A stretch of DNA of 45,657 bases from an uncultured Actinomycetes bacterium (GTDB lineage: Bacteria; Actinomycetota; Thermoleophilia; Gaiellales; F1-60-MAGs149): NCBI GenBank assembly GCA_903847495.1, contig CAINDT010000349.1:1-45657 (forward strand). Reading direction: 5' to 3'. The notes beneath the pieces are model-generated. The model searched no databases. It saw only the letters and a program-made list of their open reading frames with translations, and was not told where the DNA came from. Below are positions 28,680-37,551 of the stretch, piece after piece. Position numbers and translations under genes: made by a program. Position 1 is the stretch's first letter, and every line of letters begins with the position of its first letter.

Positions 28680-31021
28680 CAGTAGACCCCTCCGTCGTAG
28701 GTGTTGTCCGTGAGCGGCGTCGGGCAGTCGCCGTCGATCGCGTTGGTCAGGCAGAAGTAGGCGACCGGAGTGTCCGCGGCACGATCCACGTCTTCGGTAT
28801 TCTCGAAGCGGACGGACATGTAGAGCGTGGCCTGCACGATGACCTCGTGCTGCTCGCCGAGACGATCCAGTCCGATGGGCAGGATGTCGAAGCCGCTCTG
28901 CGCCAGCGGGAGCTTGTAGCCCGGTCCCGCGAACGTCGAGGTGTTCGCGAGCTCCGCGAGGTTGTAGGCGAGGATCGTCTGGTCCGCCCACGTCGTGTCG
29001 AGCTTCGAGAAGTCCTTCAGCTGACCGGGCCATGATGCAAGCGGGTTGTTCGGCGGAGGCGGGTAATGGCCGGACGAGTTGTCGAACACCATTCCCTTGT
29101 AGATCAGCTTCGCCCGGTAGCTCCAAGCCTTCACGCCGGCGTTGAAGGGACCGTCGTTGCCCGTGATCTTGATCAGGCAGGGTATGCCGAAGGGCCACTC
29201 GACGCTGATGTGGTTCTTGCCGCGCGCATCGCGCCACGACTTGGCGAGTCCGCTCGTCGAGACCTCGAGTGGCCGGTCGTCGGCCTGCGGCACGAATAGC
29301 GGGTCGTAGTAGTCGCTGTAGATGCGCGTCGTCGGAAATCCGAAGCCGCTCGAGTCGGTCTGCAACCGGTACTCGATCCACGCCGCTCCCATCCACGTTT
29401 CCTCGGGAGGAGGAACCTCGATCCATCCACGGAACCAGAGATCGCAGACCCCGTGGCGCCGCCGAAGATTGACGGCGTTCATGTAGTACCAGCTGATTTC
29501 CTCAAAGTCTCTCGAAGTCAGCTTTGGGGTGGTTATCAGTGATGGTGTAGTAAGGTCGTAGAACAGATCCTTACTTCTGTTTACTTTTTCTTTGATAGCT
29601 GATGTTTGAGCGACTGCCAGCGGCTCATCAGCAAATATCGCTGAATTAGATCTGTTGCCGGCATCACCAGAGAAGTACCCGTTGTAGATGCCGGGGATGT
29701 TCTGCGAGAAGGGTTCCGGAAGATAATTGCTCGTCAGCGCACTCGCCGTGCGGTTGTAGTGATCTACCTTGAACACATCCGGAGGACGGCCATCTGGAAT
29801 GTTCGCGTGTCTGACGACAACGTCTACATTTTCCTTGGATGTCTCCACGAATGGCGCGTAGCTGATGATCCTGTTCACCCACTTGAAGTTCTGTCCCTGA
29901 CTTGGGTTTCCACCAGTGACGAACGAACTCATTTCCCCGAACACCGAGCCGGCGATCAGGTCGTCTCCGTACCTCTCCATGTATTCACGGAACGGGTAGA
30001 TCGTGTAGTCTGAATTTCCCTGGATCGACCTGCTGTATCCAAGTGGGGTGAACTCGTACTGACCAAGAGGTTCCTCAAGCCCACGCGGACGAACATGCAT
30101 CGCCACACCGCATTTGGTCATCAGGTAGTCGCAATACTCGACAAGCGGCCTGCTCGTGATGCTGTCCATTCCCGGGAAACCAGTGAACCACTCTTCGCTC
30201 GGCGATATTCCGTATAACTGTGAATAGCTTTGATATACGGTGTTGTGGAAATCGATGTTTCCGCTGCCAGAACCGAGGTTAAAGATCCCATTGTTTGGAT
30301 CGGTGTCCAGCATCCCAAGCTGGACTGTCAATGCGTAATAGACAAGTACCTTGGGACTTCGACGGCCATCTGCCAGATCGAAGTTCTGGAGGACAAGATC
30401 GTTACGCCATGACCTGGGAGCTATTGTCTTGTTCGGTTCATCATCCAAAATCGCTTTATTCAGCCTTGTTCCACGATGCAGCCATCGGCTGTCGTGGAAC
30501 GACAGGATGTACAGGGCTTCTCCCTCATTGGTGACGAGTACCTGCTGTTCACCCGTAACCGGGTCGATGACAGGATCTCCATTCTCGTCCGTGATTGGCT
30601 TCCGAAGGACGATTCCACTCGCAGTAACCGCAAGAGGCGTGATGTTCGCAAGCCACATCCGATTGAAGCAAGTCGTTTGCGCGCCCGGAGGAAGAGTGCC
30701 TCCGCTCTTGAGCCAGATGCGAAATGGTCTATCTTTGTTTAAAGTATCTTGTGGCTCGAGAGCCTGCCAGTTGTCCTCTTCCTTCATCAACAAGCGGAAC
30801 AGGTCGCTGCGCAAAACCAGGATCTTCGCCGTCGCGTACCTCGAGAGGCCGAAGATCGGCCACTTCAGACTGTTGATGTCCGCGGTGTCGATGTTCTGCC
30901 GGCGGCAGATAGCCTCGATCTCCGGCGTGAGAAGGCGCGCATAGATGCTGCGCAAAGAAGGTGTCTCACCGGGAAAATCCCGAGAGATCTCGATCTCGAC
31001 TCCGCCGACGCTTGCACTCAT
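28679..31021 (-). CDS. large tail/baseplate protein
   Basis: 780 residues, the longest gene product here. The N terminus (ISRDFPGETPSLRSIYARLL) and body have many aromatic residues and no known motif. The size and place, after the 673-residue tail protein and before fibres, suggest a tail hub or tip component. Part of the gene (about 29480-30760) is clearly AT-richer than both flanks, pointing to recombination. Ends TYDGGVY. Confidence 0.7.
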   Translation of the reverse strand: MSASVGGVEIEISRDFPGETPSLRSIYARLLTPEIEAICRRQNIDTADINSLKWPIFGLSRYATAKILVLRSDLFRLLMKEEDNWQALEPQDTLNKDRPFRIWLKSGGTLPPGAQTTCFNRMWLANITPLAVTASGIVLRKPITDENGDPVIDPVTGEQQVLVTNEGEALYILSFHDSRWLHRGTRLNKAILDDEPNKTIAPRSWRNDLVLQNFDLADGRRSPKVLVYYALTVQLGMLDTDPNNGIFNLGSGSGNIDFHNTVYQSYSQLYGISPSEEWFTGFPGMDSITSRPLVEYCDYLMTKCGVAMHVRPRGLEEPLGQYEFTPLGYSRSIQGNSDYTIYPFREYMERYGDDLIAGSVFGEMSSFVTGGNPSQGQNFKWVNRIISYAPFVETSKENVDVVVRHANIPDGRPPDVFKVDHYNRTASALTSNYLPEPFSQNIPGIYNGYFSGDAGNRSNSAIFADEPLAVAQTSAIKEKVNRSKDLFYDLTTPSLITTPKLTSRDFEEISWYYMNAVNLRRRHGVCDLWFRGWIEVPPPEETWMGAAWIEYRLQTDSSGFGFPTTRIYSDYYDPLFVPQADDRPLEVSTSGLAKSWRDARGKNHISVEWPFGIPCLIKITGNDGPFNAGVKAWSYRAKLIYKGMVFDNSSGHYPPPPNNPLASWPGQLKDFSKLDTTWADQTILAYNLAELANTSTFAGPGYKLPLAQSGFDILPIGLDRLGEQHEVIVQATLYMSVRFENTEDVDRAADTPVAYFCLTNAIDGDCPTPLTDNTYDGGVY

Positions 31022-33039
31022 GCCAGCACCTCTGGCGCGCCGAGGCCACCGGTGTACGAGGGACGGCTGTCCGGATCGATTCCCTGTGTCTCGTCGTACG
31101 GAAGATCGAACTTGTTCGGGTAGTAGCGGATGAGGCTGTACGACCTGCCGTTCATCGACGCCGTCACGCGCTGGAACGTCGGATTAGACGGCGATGCGCC
31201 GCTCGAGGAAGGCACGTCCGCTGGGCAGGTCTGGATGGACGTGCGGTCGAACTTGGCCGTGAGGATGCGGTTGCCGTTGAGATCAGGCGCACCGCTCGAG
31301 CCACCGAACGAGTAGCTCGTAAGGAACGATCCAGTGTTCGAGCGGCGCTCCTCGATGACGCGCTGCGGAGCTTCGTTCATGGTCGCGCTGTTCTGCGTCT
31401 CGACGACCTCGACGTACGGGGGAGTCAGCTGGAAGATCACATCGCCTCCGCTGCCGGAGACGGAGGGAACGCGGATGCAGCCCGTGTGAACGACCTCGCG
31501 CCGGTTTCCGTTCGACTGGAGAACTTGAGGAGCCGCGACGACCTTCTTGGCAAGGTCGCCCTTGTTCGGACCCGTCACGACCTGGGTGTTCGACGCAGGG
31601 ATGTAGTTGTTGATCTGGTCGCTTTGCTGCTGCTGGTTGAATGCGTCGAATGTTCCGCGCGGGAACTGATAGACGACGGGATTCTGACCGTCCAGCTGGA
31701 ACGTCGTCGGAAGCAGCATGTCCGGCGAGTTCGGATTGACTATGTTCGCATGGTCGTACGCGGACGGAGTCATGCGTACGATGAGCGCGGATCCGTATGC
31801 GTCAGGCTGGAACGCGGGAACGAAATCGAAGTTCCCGACCTCGGTCTTGATCGAGCCCAGGATGTTCTTGAGGAACAGACTCGAGGAGATGAGCGTGCTC
31901 GTGCCTGCGGGCGTCGGCGTGTCGTCGTCGGTGTCCGATGCCCCAGCCGTGAACACCTGCGTCGATGTGGCCTTTGCCGCCACCTCGAAGGTAATCGCGT
32001 TCTCGGTGAGCATGTTCTGCTCGGTGACGCGGATCGAGGTGATGAGGTCGTTCTTGTAGTCGATCCTGTTCTGCGACAGTCGGATGCAGAGCGTAAGCAG
32101 GGCTCCCGGCGTGACGTTGCGGTCGCCCTTCACGCTGGCGATGAAGTGCTTCACGCCGATGACGTGGGTGTCCTGCAACGAACGCTCGAACGTGTAGGAA
32201 CAGTCGCCGACGCGGGCGGGAGCCGGCAAGCCGCGCGCGAACTCCTGATCGGTGATGTCGAACAGCAGGCGGGTGCGGCTCTCGTCGACAGCGTACTCCT
32301 GCCGCACGCGGCGGAATCCGCGGTACAGGTTCCCCGAGACGAAGCGGCGGTAGAAGTCCGCGCCATCTCCGCCGATGCCGCTCGACGTGATGAAGTCGAC
32401 GACCACGTCCGTCCGGTAGGCGTCTCCGCCGGGATACGGGTTCTGGAATGTCGCAGTGTTCGGGGAGCCCGCCCTGTCGAGGGCGGTACCGGCGATGACA
32501 GGAGCCACTGCTCCAGGCGTCGAGACGATATGGAGGGAACCCGTCTTCCTGATCGTCGTGTGTCCCATCTCGTCGATCGAGAAGTCGGCTCGGCAGTAGA
32601 AGTTCTTGATCTTGTTGGCGGAGGACGACGCAAGGGCGAACTCCGCCGTGAAGTTCACGACGACCGCGTTGGTACCCGTGATCTGCACCATTGCGGCGCG
32701 GAAGAACGGACCGCCCATCTCGTCCTGCACCCTGGGGTTTAGGTTTCCCGGTCCAGGAATGGTGTTGACGATGTCGAACGCCTTGTTCGTCTCGTCGACG
32801 ATCCTGATCCGAAGCTCCTTGCGGGGCTGATTGAGCCTCTGAATCATCTGCTGCGCGAAGTTCTGGTTGCTTGTGTTGTAGTCGCCGGTTTCCGCGAACA
32901 CGAGCGCCTCTCCGGTCACCGTGTGCATCAGCATCGACGACGATGGATTGCCGTGGTCGGCTGCGCTGTCGATGCGGTACTCGACGATGCGGACCTGGCG
33001 CAGGTTGACGCCGTTGTATCGGATGGTTGTCTCGCTCAT
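31018..33039 (-). CDS. large tail protein, distal tail/hub candidate
   Basis: 673 residues from ATG 33039 after GGGAGTTCCGTCC. Begins SETTIRYNGVNLRQVRIVEY. Contains beta-rich domains, e.g. RADFSIDEMGHTTIRKTGSL and EQNMLTENAITFEVAAKAT, and a Ser/Gly-rich C-terminal quarter. Lies directly after the tape measure gene, where distal tail or tail-tip hub genes are normally found. No catalytic motif. Confidence 0.7.
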   Translation of the reverse strand: MSETTIRYNGVNLRQVRIVEYRIDSAADHGNPSSSMLMHTVTGEALVFAETGDYNTSNQNFAQQMIQRLNQPRKELRIRIVDETNKAFDIVNTIPGPGNLNPRVQDEMGGPFFRAAMVQITGTNAVVVNFTAEFALASSSANKIKNFYCRADFSIDEMGHTTIRKTGSLHIVSTPGAVAPVIAGTALDRAGSPNTATFQNPYPGGDAYRTDVVVDFITSSGIGGDGADFYRRFVSGNLYRGFRRVRQEYAVDESRTRLLFDITDQEFARGLPAPARVGDCSYTFERSLQDTHVIGVKHFIASVKGDRNVTPGALLTLCIRLSQNRIDYKNDLITSIRVTEQNMLTENAITFEVAAKATSTQVFTAGASDTDDDTPTPAGTSTLISSSLFLKNILGSIKTEVGNFDFVPAFQPDAYGSALIVRMTPSAYDHANIVNPNSPDMLLPTTFQLDGQNPVVYQFPRGTFDAFNQQQQSDQINNYIPASNTQVVTGPNKGDLAKKVVAAPQVLQSNGNRREVVHTGCIRVPSVSGSGGDVIFQLTPPYVEVVETQNSATMNEAPQRVIEERRSNTGSFLTSYSFGGSSGAPDLNGNRILTAKFDRTSIQTCPADVPSSSGASPSNPTFQRVTASMNGRSYSLIRYYPNKFDLPYDETQGIDPDSRPSYTGGLGAPEVLA

Positions 33040-34535
33040 GGACGGAACTCCCACCAGTTGTTCGCGGTCGCGAGCGGCCTGCGGTTCCCGCCGCGCATGC
33101 TCGGATACGCGCGGTCAGGATCGAACCTGCCGGCGGTCATCTCGGAAAGGTCGTCGATGAACACGCCGTTCACCGTGGCGCGGGCCTGATTGATCCTGCC
33201 GTTGATGTATGCATTGTAAGCCGCGTCGATCTGCGGGAAAAGAGACTTCACGAGCGACCCGATGGGGGTATATCCCATCATTCCGACCATTCCGGCGGCG
33301 AACGCCTGTCCGTTGCCTGCGAGACCTTCGGACAGGAGTCCGAGGTTGGATCCGACGCGGAGCAGGCCCGCACCGATGACCGAAGTCGCCGAGCTGCCGA
33401 GGTACCTCGCGAACCGAGTCGTCTCGATGTTCAGCAGCTCCTCGCGGGTGAACCCAGCCGAGGTGTTCCGCGATGCACGGGCCAGGATGATGTTGTCCCG
33501 AATCTGGGCGATCTGAACCTGTGCCTGCATCATGGCGGTCGGGGCGTCGACCATCGCATAAGCGGCCCTTGTCGCCCGAGCCGAATCGACGATGCGCTTC
33601 AGCATCTCGCCGATGCGGCGGACAATGTTGACGAGCATCTGCCCGATGGCGAGAACCCGCCCGAACACCCGAAGGAACCCGCCGGCTCGCTCCATGAACG
33701 TCGGTGCCGCAGGCTGCGCCCCAGGAGCCGCGGGAGGTCGGGCGATGTCCCGAACCTGACGGGCATAGGCCCGTGTTCCCGGCAGACCCGACGGGGAGAC
33801 CTGCCCGGACAGGATGGCGCGCTCCTCGTCATTGAACGCGGGAGTCGCGCCAGACTCGCGCTGTCGGCGCAGAACGTCGATGCGCTCCTGCATGGCGCTC
33901 GACATCCGGTTCCTTGCCGCACGCAGTCCGGCCATATGGTCCGTGCGGGCGTTGCGCATGGCATCGCGCTGGGCAGCGGCCTCTCGCCTGTAGATCTCCC
34001 GTGCGGTCTCCGCGCTGATCCTTCCCTGCTGGGATTCGCCAAACAGCTCGACGCGACGGAGGGAAAGCGCCTCGCGCATCTCGTTCCGCGTCATGGACGC
34101 GCGCTGCGCCTCGTCGTGGTACCGCGCGAGAAGACCGCGATGGGCCTCGGAACCGATGTCGCTGAACCGGAGACCCGGCGTGCGGGTCATCCTGTTGCGG
34201 TACTCGAGCACCGAGGCGGCAAAGCCACTGGCAGGCTCGTCTCCTGCCCTTGGACGGCCTCCGCGACCTCCGCCCCCACCACCACCGCCTCCGCCACCGC
34301 CACCGCCTCCTGCGCCTCCACCGCCTCCGCCACCAGCTGCCCGACCGCTGCGCGCGAGAACGCGGAGGGTCTCGAGTATCGCGCGCACGTTGCCATTGAT
34401 GGCGCCTACGTTCACCTGGATGTGACGCAGGGTCTCGAGCACGGACTGCATCGTGGTGTCGGAGCCGCCGCGCGCGGGGTCACCGTCACCCGTGATGTTC
34501 ACGTTGATGCTTGCTACGGACGCCAGATCGGACAT
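33036..34535 (-). CDS. tape measure protein candidate
   Basis: 499 residues from ATG 34535. N-terminal helices, then a glycine run at residues 68-90 (interrupted by one Ala), a long charged helical region (about 115-260, Arg/Glu-rich), a hydrophobic helix (GFLRVFGRVLAIGQMLVNIV), and a second hydrophobic region (GLAGNGQAFAAGMVGMMGY). Following the tail chaperone genes, this is the only long helical protein. At 1.5 angstrom per residue it would give a tail near 75 nm. Short for a tape measure, so a different role is possible. Confidence 0.7.
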   Translation of the reverse strand: MSDLASVASINVNITGDGDPARGGSDTTMQSVLETLRHIQVNVGAINGNVRAILETLRVLARSGRAAGGGGGGGAGGGGGGGGGGGGGGGRGGRPRAGDEPASGFAASVLEYRNRMTRTPGLRFSDIGSEAHRGLLARYHDEAQRASMTRNEMREALSLRRVELFGESQQGRISAETAREIYRREAAAQRDAMRNARTDHMAGLRAARNRMSSAMQERIDVLRRQRESGATPAFNDEERAILSGQVSPSGLPGTRAYARQVRDIARPPAAPGAQPAAPTFMERAGGFLRVFGRVLAIGQMLVNIVRRIGEMLKRIVDSARATRAAYAMVDAPTAMMQAQVQIAQIRDNIILARASRNTSAGFTREELLNIETTRFARYLGSSATSVIGAGLLRVGSNLGLLSEGLAGNGQAFAAGMVGMMGYTPIGSLVKSLFPQIDAAYNAYINGRINQARATVNGVFIDDLSEMTAGRFDPDRAYPSMRGGNRRPLATANNWWEFRP

Positions 34536-35335
34536 CAGCCCACCTCGATCGAATAGGAGAGGCTCGTCGCCGTGGTCGTGTACGCACGGCGATACCACTG
34601 GTACGTCACACCGTCCTGCACGAACGAACCGACGGCTGGACCGTCAGGAGGCGGGAATCCCGTCCTGTAGAACGGCTCGAGTCCCTGCGCGGTGCGGATG
34701 GTCACTCCCATCGCGTGCAGATCGGCGGGGATCGCGAACCACAGGTATGTGGGAGTCGTGGCCTGTCGGTTGACCGTTGCGACGTACTTCACGGAATTCG
34801 AGAAGTTGACCTCTTCGGTCAAACCCGCCCACGTCGGCTGCGTGGCGCTGAACCCATAGCGGAAGATTCCAGCCACGGGCCAGGGCAGCGCGTACGAGCA
34901 GACGAAGATGTCCGTCGCCGCCATGTAGTTGGACGACCTCGGCTCGGTGCGGACGGGACCACTCGAGACGAGGCGGATGGCGACCTGGAGCAGTCCGTCG
35001 AGCGTGTCCTGGATCAGGGCTCGCCTCACGTCGGCCTGACGGGCCATGACGCCCTTGTCGATGCCGGCGATCATGCGGCTCTGCTTGATGTCGTTGTCCG
35101 ACGCATGGCGGACATACGTCGTGACCGCGAACCGCTCGGTGATGAAGCCGAGTCCGGAGCGGTTGAACTCGTTCGTCGCGCCGGCGGCGACGGGCGACAG
35201 CTGCACCGCGAAGTCCATCGCCTCCGCGAAAGCAGGCTCGCCGATCAGGTAGACGCGGCTTGCCGGGATCCCGAGCGTCGTGATCAGGCGCTGGCGGAGA
35301 GCGCGATGCACTGCATCCTGCGTTGCGAGGATCAT
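34535..35335 (-). CDS. tail-associated protein
   Basis: 266 residues from ATG 35335, coupled to the preceding gene (CGATGA). N-terminal helical part (ATQDAVHRALRQRLITTLGI), followed by beta-rich segments including QPTWAGLTEEVNFS and TPTYLWFAIPADLHAMGV. It lies between the chaperones and the tape measure, an unusual extra gene in that place. Possibly a tail terminator or tube-associated protein. Confidence 0.55.
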   Translation of the reverse strand: MILATQDAVHRALRQRLITTLGIPASRVYLIGEPAFAEAMDFAVQLSPVAAGATNEFNRSGLGFITERFAVTTYVRHASDNDIKQSRMIAGIDKGVMARQADVRRALIQDTLDGLLQVAIRLVSSGPVRTEPRSSNYMAATDIFVCSYALPWPVAGIFRYGFSATQPTWAGLTEEVNFSNSVKYVATVNRQATTPTYLWFAIPADLHAMGVTIRTAQGLEPFYRTGFPPPDGPAVGSFVQDGVTYQWYRRAYTTTATSLSYSIEVG

Positions 35336-35523
35336 CGCGCGCCTCCCTGGCTGGCGCGCTGGCGCATGGCCTCGAGCTTCATGCGGGCGATGTCCTTCGG
35401 CGGTGCGCCGCAGTCCTTCATCAGGTCGCTGTTGGCTTCGGCGGAAAGACAGGCCGCGATTCCACGGGCGAACATCGCGCTCTTGAGAGCCATCGCCGTA
35501 CGGATGTTGTGGAACAGGCCCAT
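35332..35523 (-). CDS. tail chaperone second part (T-like), also made by frameshift
   Basis: 63 residues if started at ATG 35523 after GAGGAGGAAGCG. The frame stays open upstream to the slippery site of the previous gene, so it is most likely translated mainly as the C-terminal part of a -1 frameshift fusion (see 35332-35852). Sequence: helical with MARGIAACLSAEAN-like and PPKDIARMKLEAMRQR stretches. Confidence 0.65.
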   Translation of the reverse strand: MGLFHNIRTAMALKSAMFARGIAACLSAEANSDLMKDCGAPPKDIARMKLEAMRQRASQGGAR

Positions 35524-35852
35524 CGCTTCCTCCTCATCACGGCACGCGGATGGCGGGAACCCGTAGGCGGCGGCGAACAGCGCAGCCGCCTTTAGGCGTT
35601 TCCCGCCTTGCCCATCACTTTCGCCAGACGAACCGACATGCCCCAGAGCTCGTGATCGGTCAGGCCGTCATGCGAGTCGAGAGCCTGCTTCATCGCGTCC
35701 ACGATGACCTCCTTGGGAGGGTTCTCATCACCCTTCGACTTCTCGAGCAGGATGCTCGTGTACACGAGGGAGTCGATGCGGTACGACCGCCCGTCCTTCG
35801 TGAAGGTGATGTTCCATTCGTCGTCTCCGAGGTCAATCGTCTGCTTTGCCAT
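35332..35852 (-). CDS. tail assembly chaperone GT-like fusion by -1 frameshift
   Basis: Reading from ATG 35852, the slippery heptamer GGGAAAC (35604-35598) sits in the right frame (G-GGA-AAC), two codons before the TAA. A -1 shift there continues without a stop through 24 codons (RLKAAALFAAAYG...) straight into the frame of the next gene, giving about 173 residues (85 + 88). The layout equals lambda G/GT: a short and a frameshifted long chaperone before the tape measure. Downstream GC stems (CGCC-TAAA-GGCG, then GGCGGC/GCCGCC) may stimulate the shift. Confidence 0.75.
35592..35852 (-). CDS. tail assembly chaperone, short form (G-like)
   Basis: 86 residues from ATG 35852 (AGGAGAGAGACGA upstream). 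A beta start (QTIDLGDDEWNITFTKDGRS) and a helical C terminus (LSVRLAKVMGKAG-like) fit small tail chaperones that coat the tape measure. It follows the tail tube gene and its 3' end carries the frameshift signal. Confidence 0.75.
   Translation of the reverse strand: MAKQTIDLGDDEWNITFTKDGRSYRIDSLVYTSILLEKSKGDENPPKEVIVDAMKQALDSHDGLTDHELWGMSVRLAKVMGKAGNA
35598..35604 (-). promoter_or_regulatory. programmed -1 frameshift slippery site GGGAAAC
   Basis: Heptamer of the X-XXY-YYZ type in frame with the short chaperone gene, followed in 1 nt by the stem CGCC/GGCG and then by a 6-bp stem GGCGGC/GCCGCC. Lambda uses GGGAAAG at the equivalent place. Confidence 0.75.
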
Positions 35853-35873
35853 TCGTCTCTCTCCTGTTCGTGA

Positions 35874-36440
35874 TTAGGCGCCGCTCGTCTTGGCGGCTGT
35901 CGTCGAGAACACCGACAGGTTGCCGACAGGCACGCTCGTGAACGAGAGTGCGATGCGCTTGAGCGTGTTGCCGAAGTCGATGTATTCCGGTCCGGCGGAC
36001 AGCATGACGGCGCCGAACTCGTAGACGGTCTCTCCGACGGTCGTCGGCTCGATGTACAGCTTGACGAGTCGCGCTCCACCGGTGACGGTCGAGCCGCCGA
36101 CGGTCGCGTACTTGCCCTCGTCCTCCGCCTGCTGCGTGGTGACGAGACCCTGGCGGACCTTGCGGAGCAACTTGAGGAGCTCGTCCTGGTTCCACGAAAC
36201 GAGCGTCATGTCGATGGTCGCGGTCGAGCCGGCGGTCACCGATTCCGCGATCATGTCGCCAAGGTCGTTTCGCGTGAACGTGCGGTAGTGGTCGCGCACG
36301 GTGATGCGGATCAGATCCTCGTTGTCGGTCTTGCCGAGCTCGACCAGCGTGTTGTTCGCAGGGGCATTTCCGTTCGCCAGCCATGCGCCCCACTTGATCG
36401 TCGTCGGTCCGTTCACATGGAAGTCAGTTGCTGCCGGCAT
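35874..36440 (-). CDS. major tail (tube) protein
   Basis: 188 residues from ATG 36440 after GGAGCTTGAC. Mostly beta strands: WGAWLANG, TIDMTLVSWNQDELLK, LVKLYIEPTTVGETVYEFG, and KRIALSFTSVPVG near the end, the last resembling the C-terminal strand region of siphophage tube proteins. Position between connector genes and chaperones supports the call. No sheath gene is next to it, so a non-contractile tail is expected. Confidence 0.8.
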   Translation of the reverse strand: MPAATDFHVNGPTTIKWGAWLANGNAPANNTLVELGKTDNEDLIRITVRDHYRTFTRNDLGDMIAESVTAGSTATIDMTLVSWNQDELLKLLRKVRQGLVTTQQAEDEGKYATVGGSTVTGGARLVKLYIEPTTVGETVYEFGAVMLSAGPEYIDFGNTLKRIALSFTSVPVGNLSVFSTTAAKTSGA

Positions 36441-36441
36441 G

Positions 36442-36996
36442 TCAAGCTCCCAGTCTCTGCACCGCCGCGAGGGCGATGCGGTTCAAGTGCGTGGTTGAGA
36501 ATGCGTTCCAAGGGCGACCAGGCACGGTCAGCTGCTCCTTGATGACGTAGTCGTACTGATTCCGAAGTCCGTCGAAGTTCCTCGAGCGCCGCCGGGACTG
36601 ATCTCGCGCGAGGATGACGTTGTGGAACGTCTTCTCGCGAACATAGTCGAGACCGTAGCCCTGTGCGACGATCTTGATGGTATACGAGGTTCCGCTCCTG
36701 TCACCCGTCCTCGACGGACTCGGAGGAGATATCTCGCCCACGGCGATGCTGTCGTGCAGCCTGCGCGTGTCGACGAGCGGAACGTCGCTGTTGGTTCGGT
36801 CGCCCTCGACCCGACGACGGCCATCGGAACGGTCGCGGAACAGGGAGCGCCACGCCATGAGCGGTGCTCCGATGACGTTCTCGCCGTTCTCCGCGTACCG
36901 CTGCTCCGTCAGATTTCCGCGCATCTCGTCGACAACCGTGTCCGCGATGGAGCGGACGATCAGGTTCTCGAGGGATCGGCGGACTTCGGGGCTCAC
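36442..36996 (-). CDS. virion morphogenesis/tail completion protein (gpG or HK97 gp10-like)
   Basis: 184 residues from a GTG (36996) overlapping the upstream stop. The diagnostic pieces are PLVDTRRLHDSI (about 95-106), the mid-region GYGLDYVREKTFHNVIL and P-GRPWNAF near the end, as in the family with D-T-G-R-L-x-x-S-I and P-x-R-P-F. Such proteins join head and tail. It lies between the gp36-like connector and the tail tube genes. Confidence 0.8.
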   Translation of the reverse strand: MSPEVRRSLENLIVRSIADTVVDEMRGNLTEQRYAENGENVIGAPLMAWRSLFRDRSDGRRRVEGDRTNSDVPLVDTRRLHDSIAVGEISPPSPSRTGDRSGTSYTIKIVAQGYGLDYVREKTFHNVILARDQSRRRSRNFDGLRNQYDYVIKEQLTVPGRPWNAFSTTHLNRIALAAVQRLGA

Positions 36997-37484
36997 GATG
37001 CGGTGTACTTCCTGCGGGGGAAGAACTCCGTGTCGGCGACCATGCCGAGGTTTCCCCGCTGAACCTGGGTGATGATGGACAGCGCGGGCTTCGATGCGTC
37101 GATGTTCGTCTGGACCGGGAACACCCTCGAGCCGTCGCGAAGGTCGAGCAGCAGCGCGTTCGCCTTGTCCATGCGGTCGCGCACGGCCTCGCCGAATGGA
37201 CCGCCACGGCGAGCCAGCAGGATGCCGAGCGCGAGGTCGCAGACGACTCCGATGAGCATCCAGTTCAAGTTGCTCTGGAGATCGTCGAGATCGTCCGTCG
37301 TGTAGATCCCACCGCGGAGCGCGAACGTCTGGACCTCGTGGGACGCCCGGGTGAGCGCCGCCATGATGATCATGTTGTTCGAGTCGACGACGCCATCGGC
37401 CTCCGCGTCGATGCCCAGCTCCGCAAGGAGCCGCTCGTCGACGGAGAGGACGAACTGCTGGACCGTGGCGTAGGGGACGGGCAT
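36993..37484 (-). CDS. head-tail connector, Mu gp36-like (DUF1320)
   Basis: 163 residues from ATG 37484 (TTTACGGAGATTCC upstream). PYATVQQFVLSVDERLLAEL, ALTRASHEVQTFALRGG and LLARRGG correspond to the DUF1320 pattern (helical bundle with Y-R and C-D-I-A-L-x-L). It is the first gene after the capsid gene, the same order as in Mu-like heads. Confidence 0.8.
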   Translation of the reverse strand: MPVPYATVQQFVLSVDERLLAELGIDAEADGVVDSNNMIIMAALTRASHEVQTFALRGGIYTTDDLDDLQSNLNWMLIGVVCDLALGILLARRGGPFGEAVRDRMDKANALLLDLRDGSRVFPVQTNIDASKPALSIITQVQRGNLGMVADTEFFPRRKYTAS

Positions 37485-37498
37485 GGAATCTCCGTAAA

Positions 37499-37529
37499 GG
37501 GGGGTGGATGCTTCCTGCACCCACCCCCC
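37499..37529 (-). terminator. hairpin terminator after the major capsid gene
   Basis: Perfect 9-bp arms GGGGGGTGG / CCACCCCCC with a 13-base loop; on the minus strand it ends in CTTTAC. Located 22 bp after the capsid stop and before the ribosome site of the connector gene, so it probably lowers transcription past the capsid gene instead of stopping it. Confidence 0.65.
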
Positions 37530-37551
37530 CACGAAAGAGAGAAGACCTCGA

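Noticed and set aside
30961..32742. Long plus-strand frame of 593 codons opposite the tail protein genes
   Set aside because: It is the antisense of real genes in GC-rich DNA; composition is typical of shadows (Arg/Val/Asp-rich), with no ribosome site.
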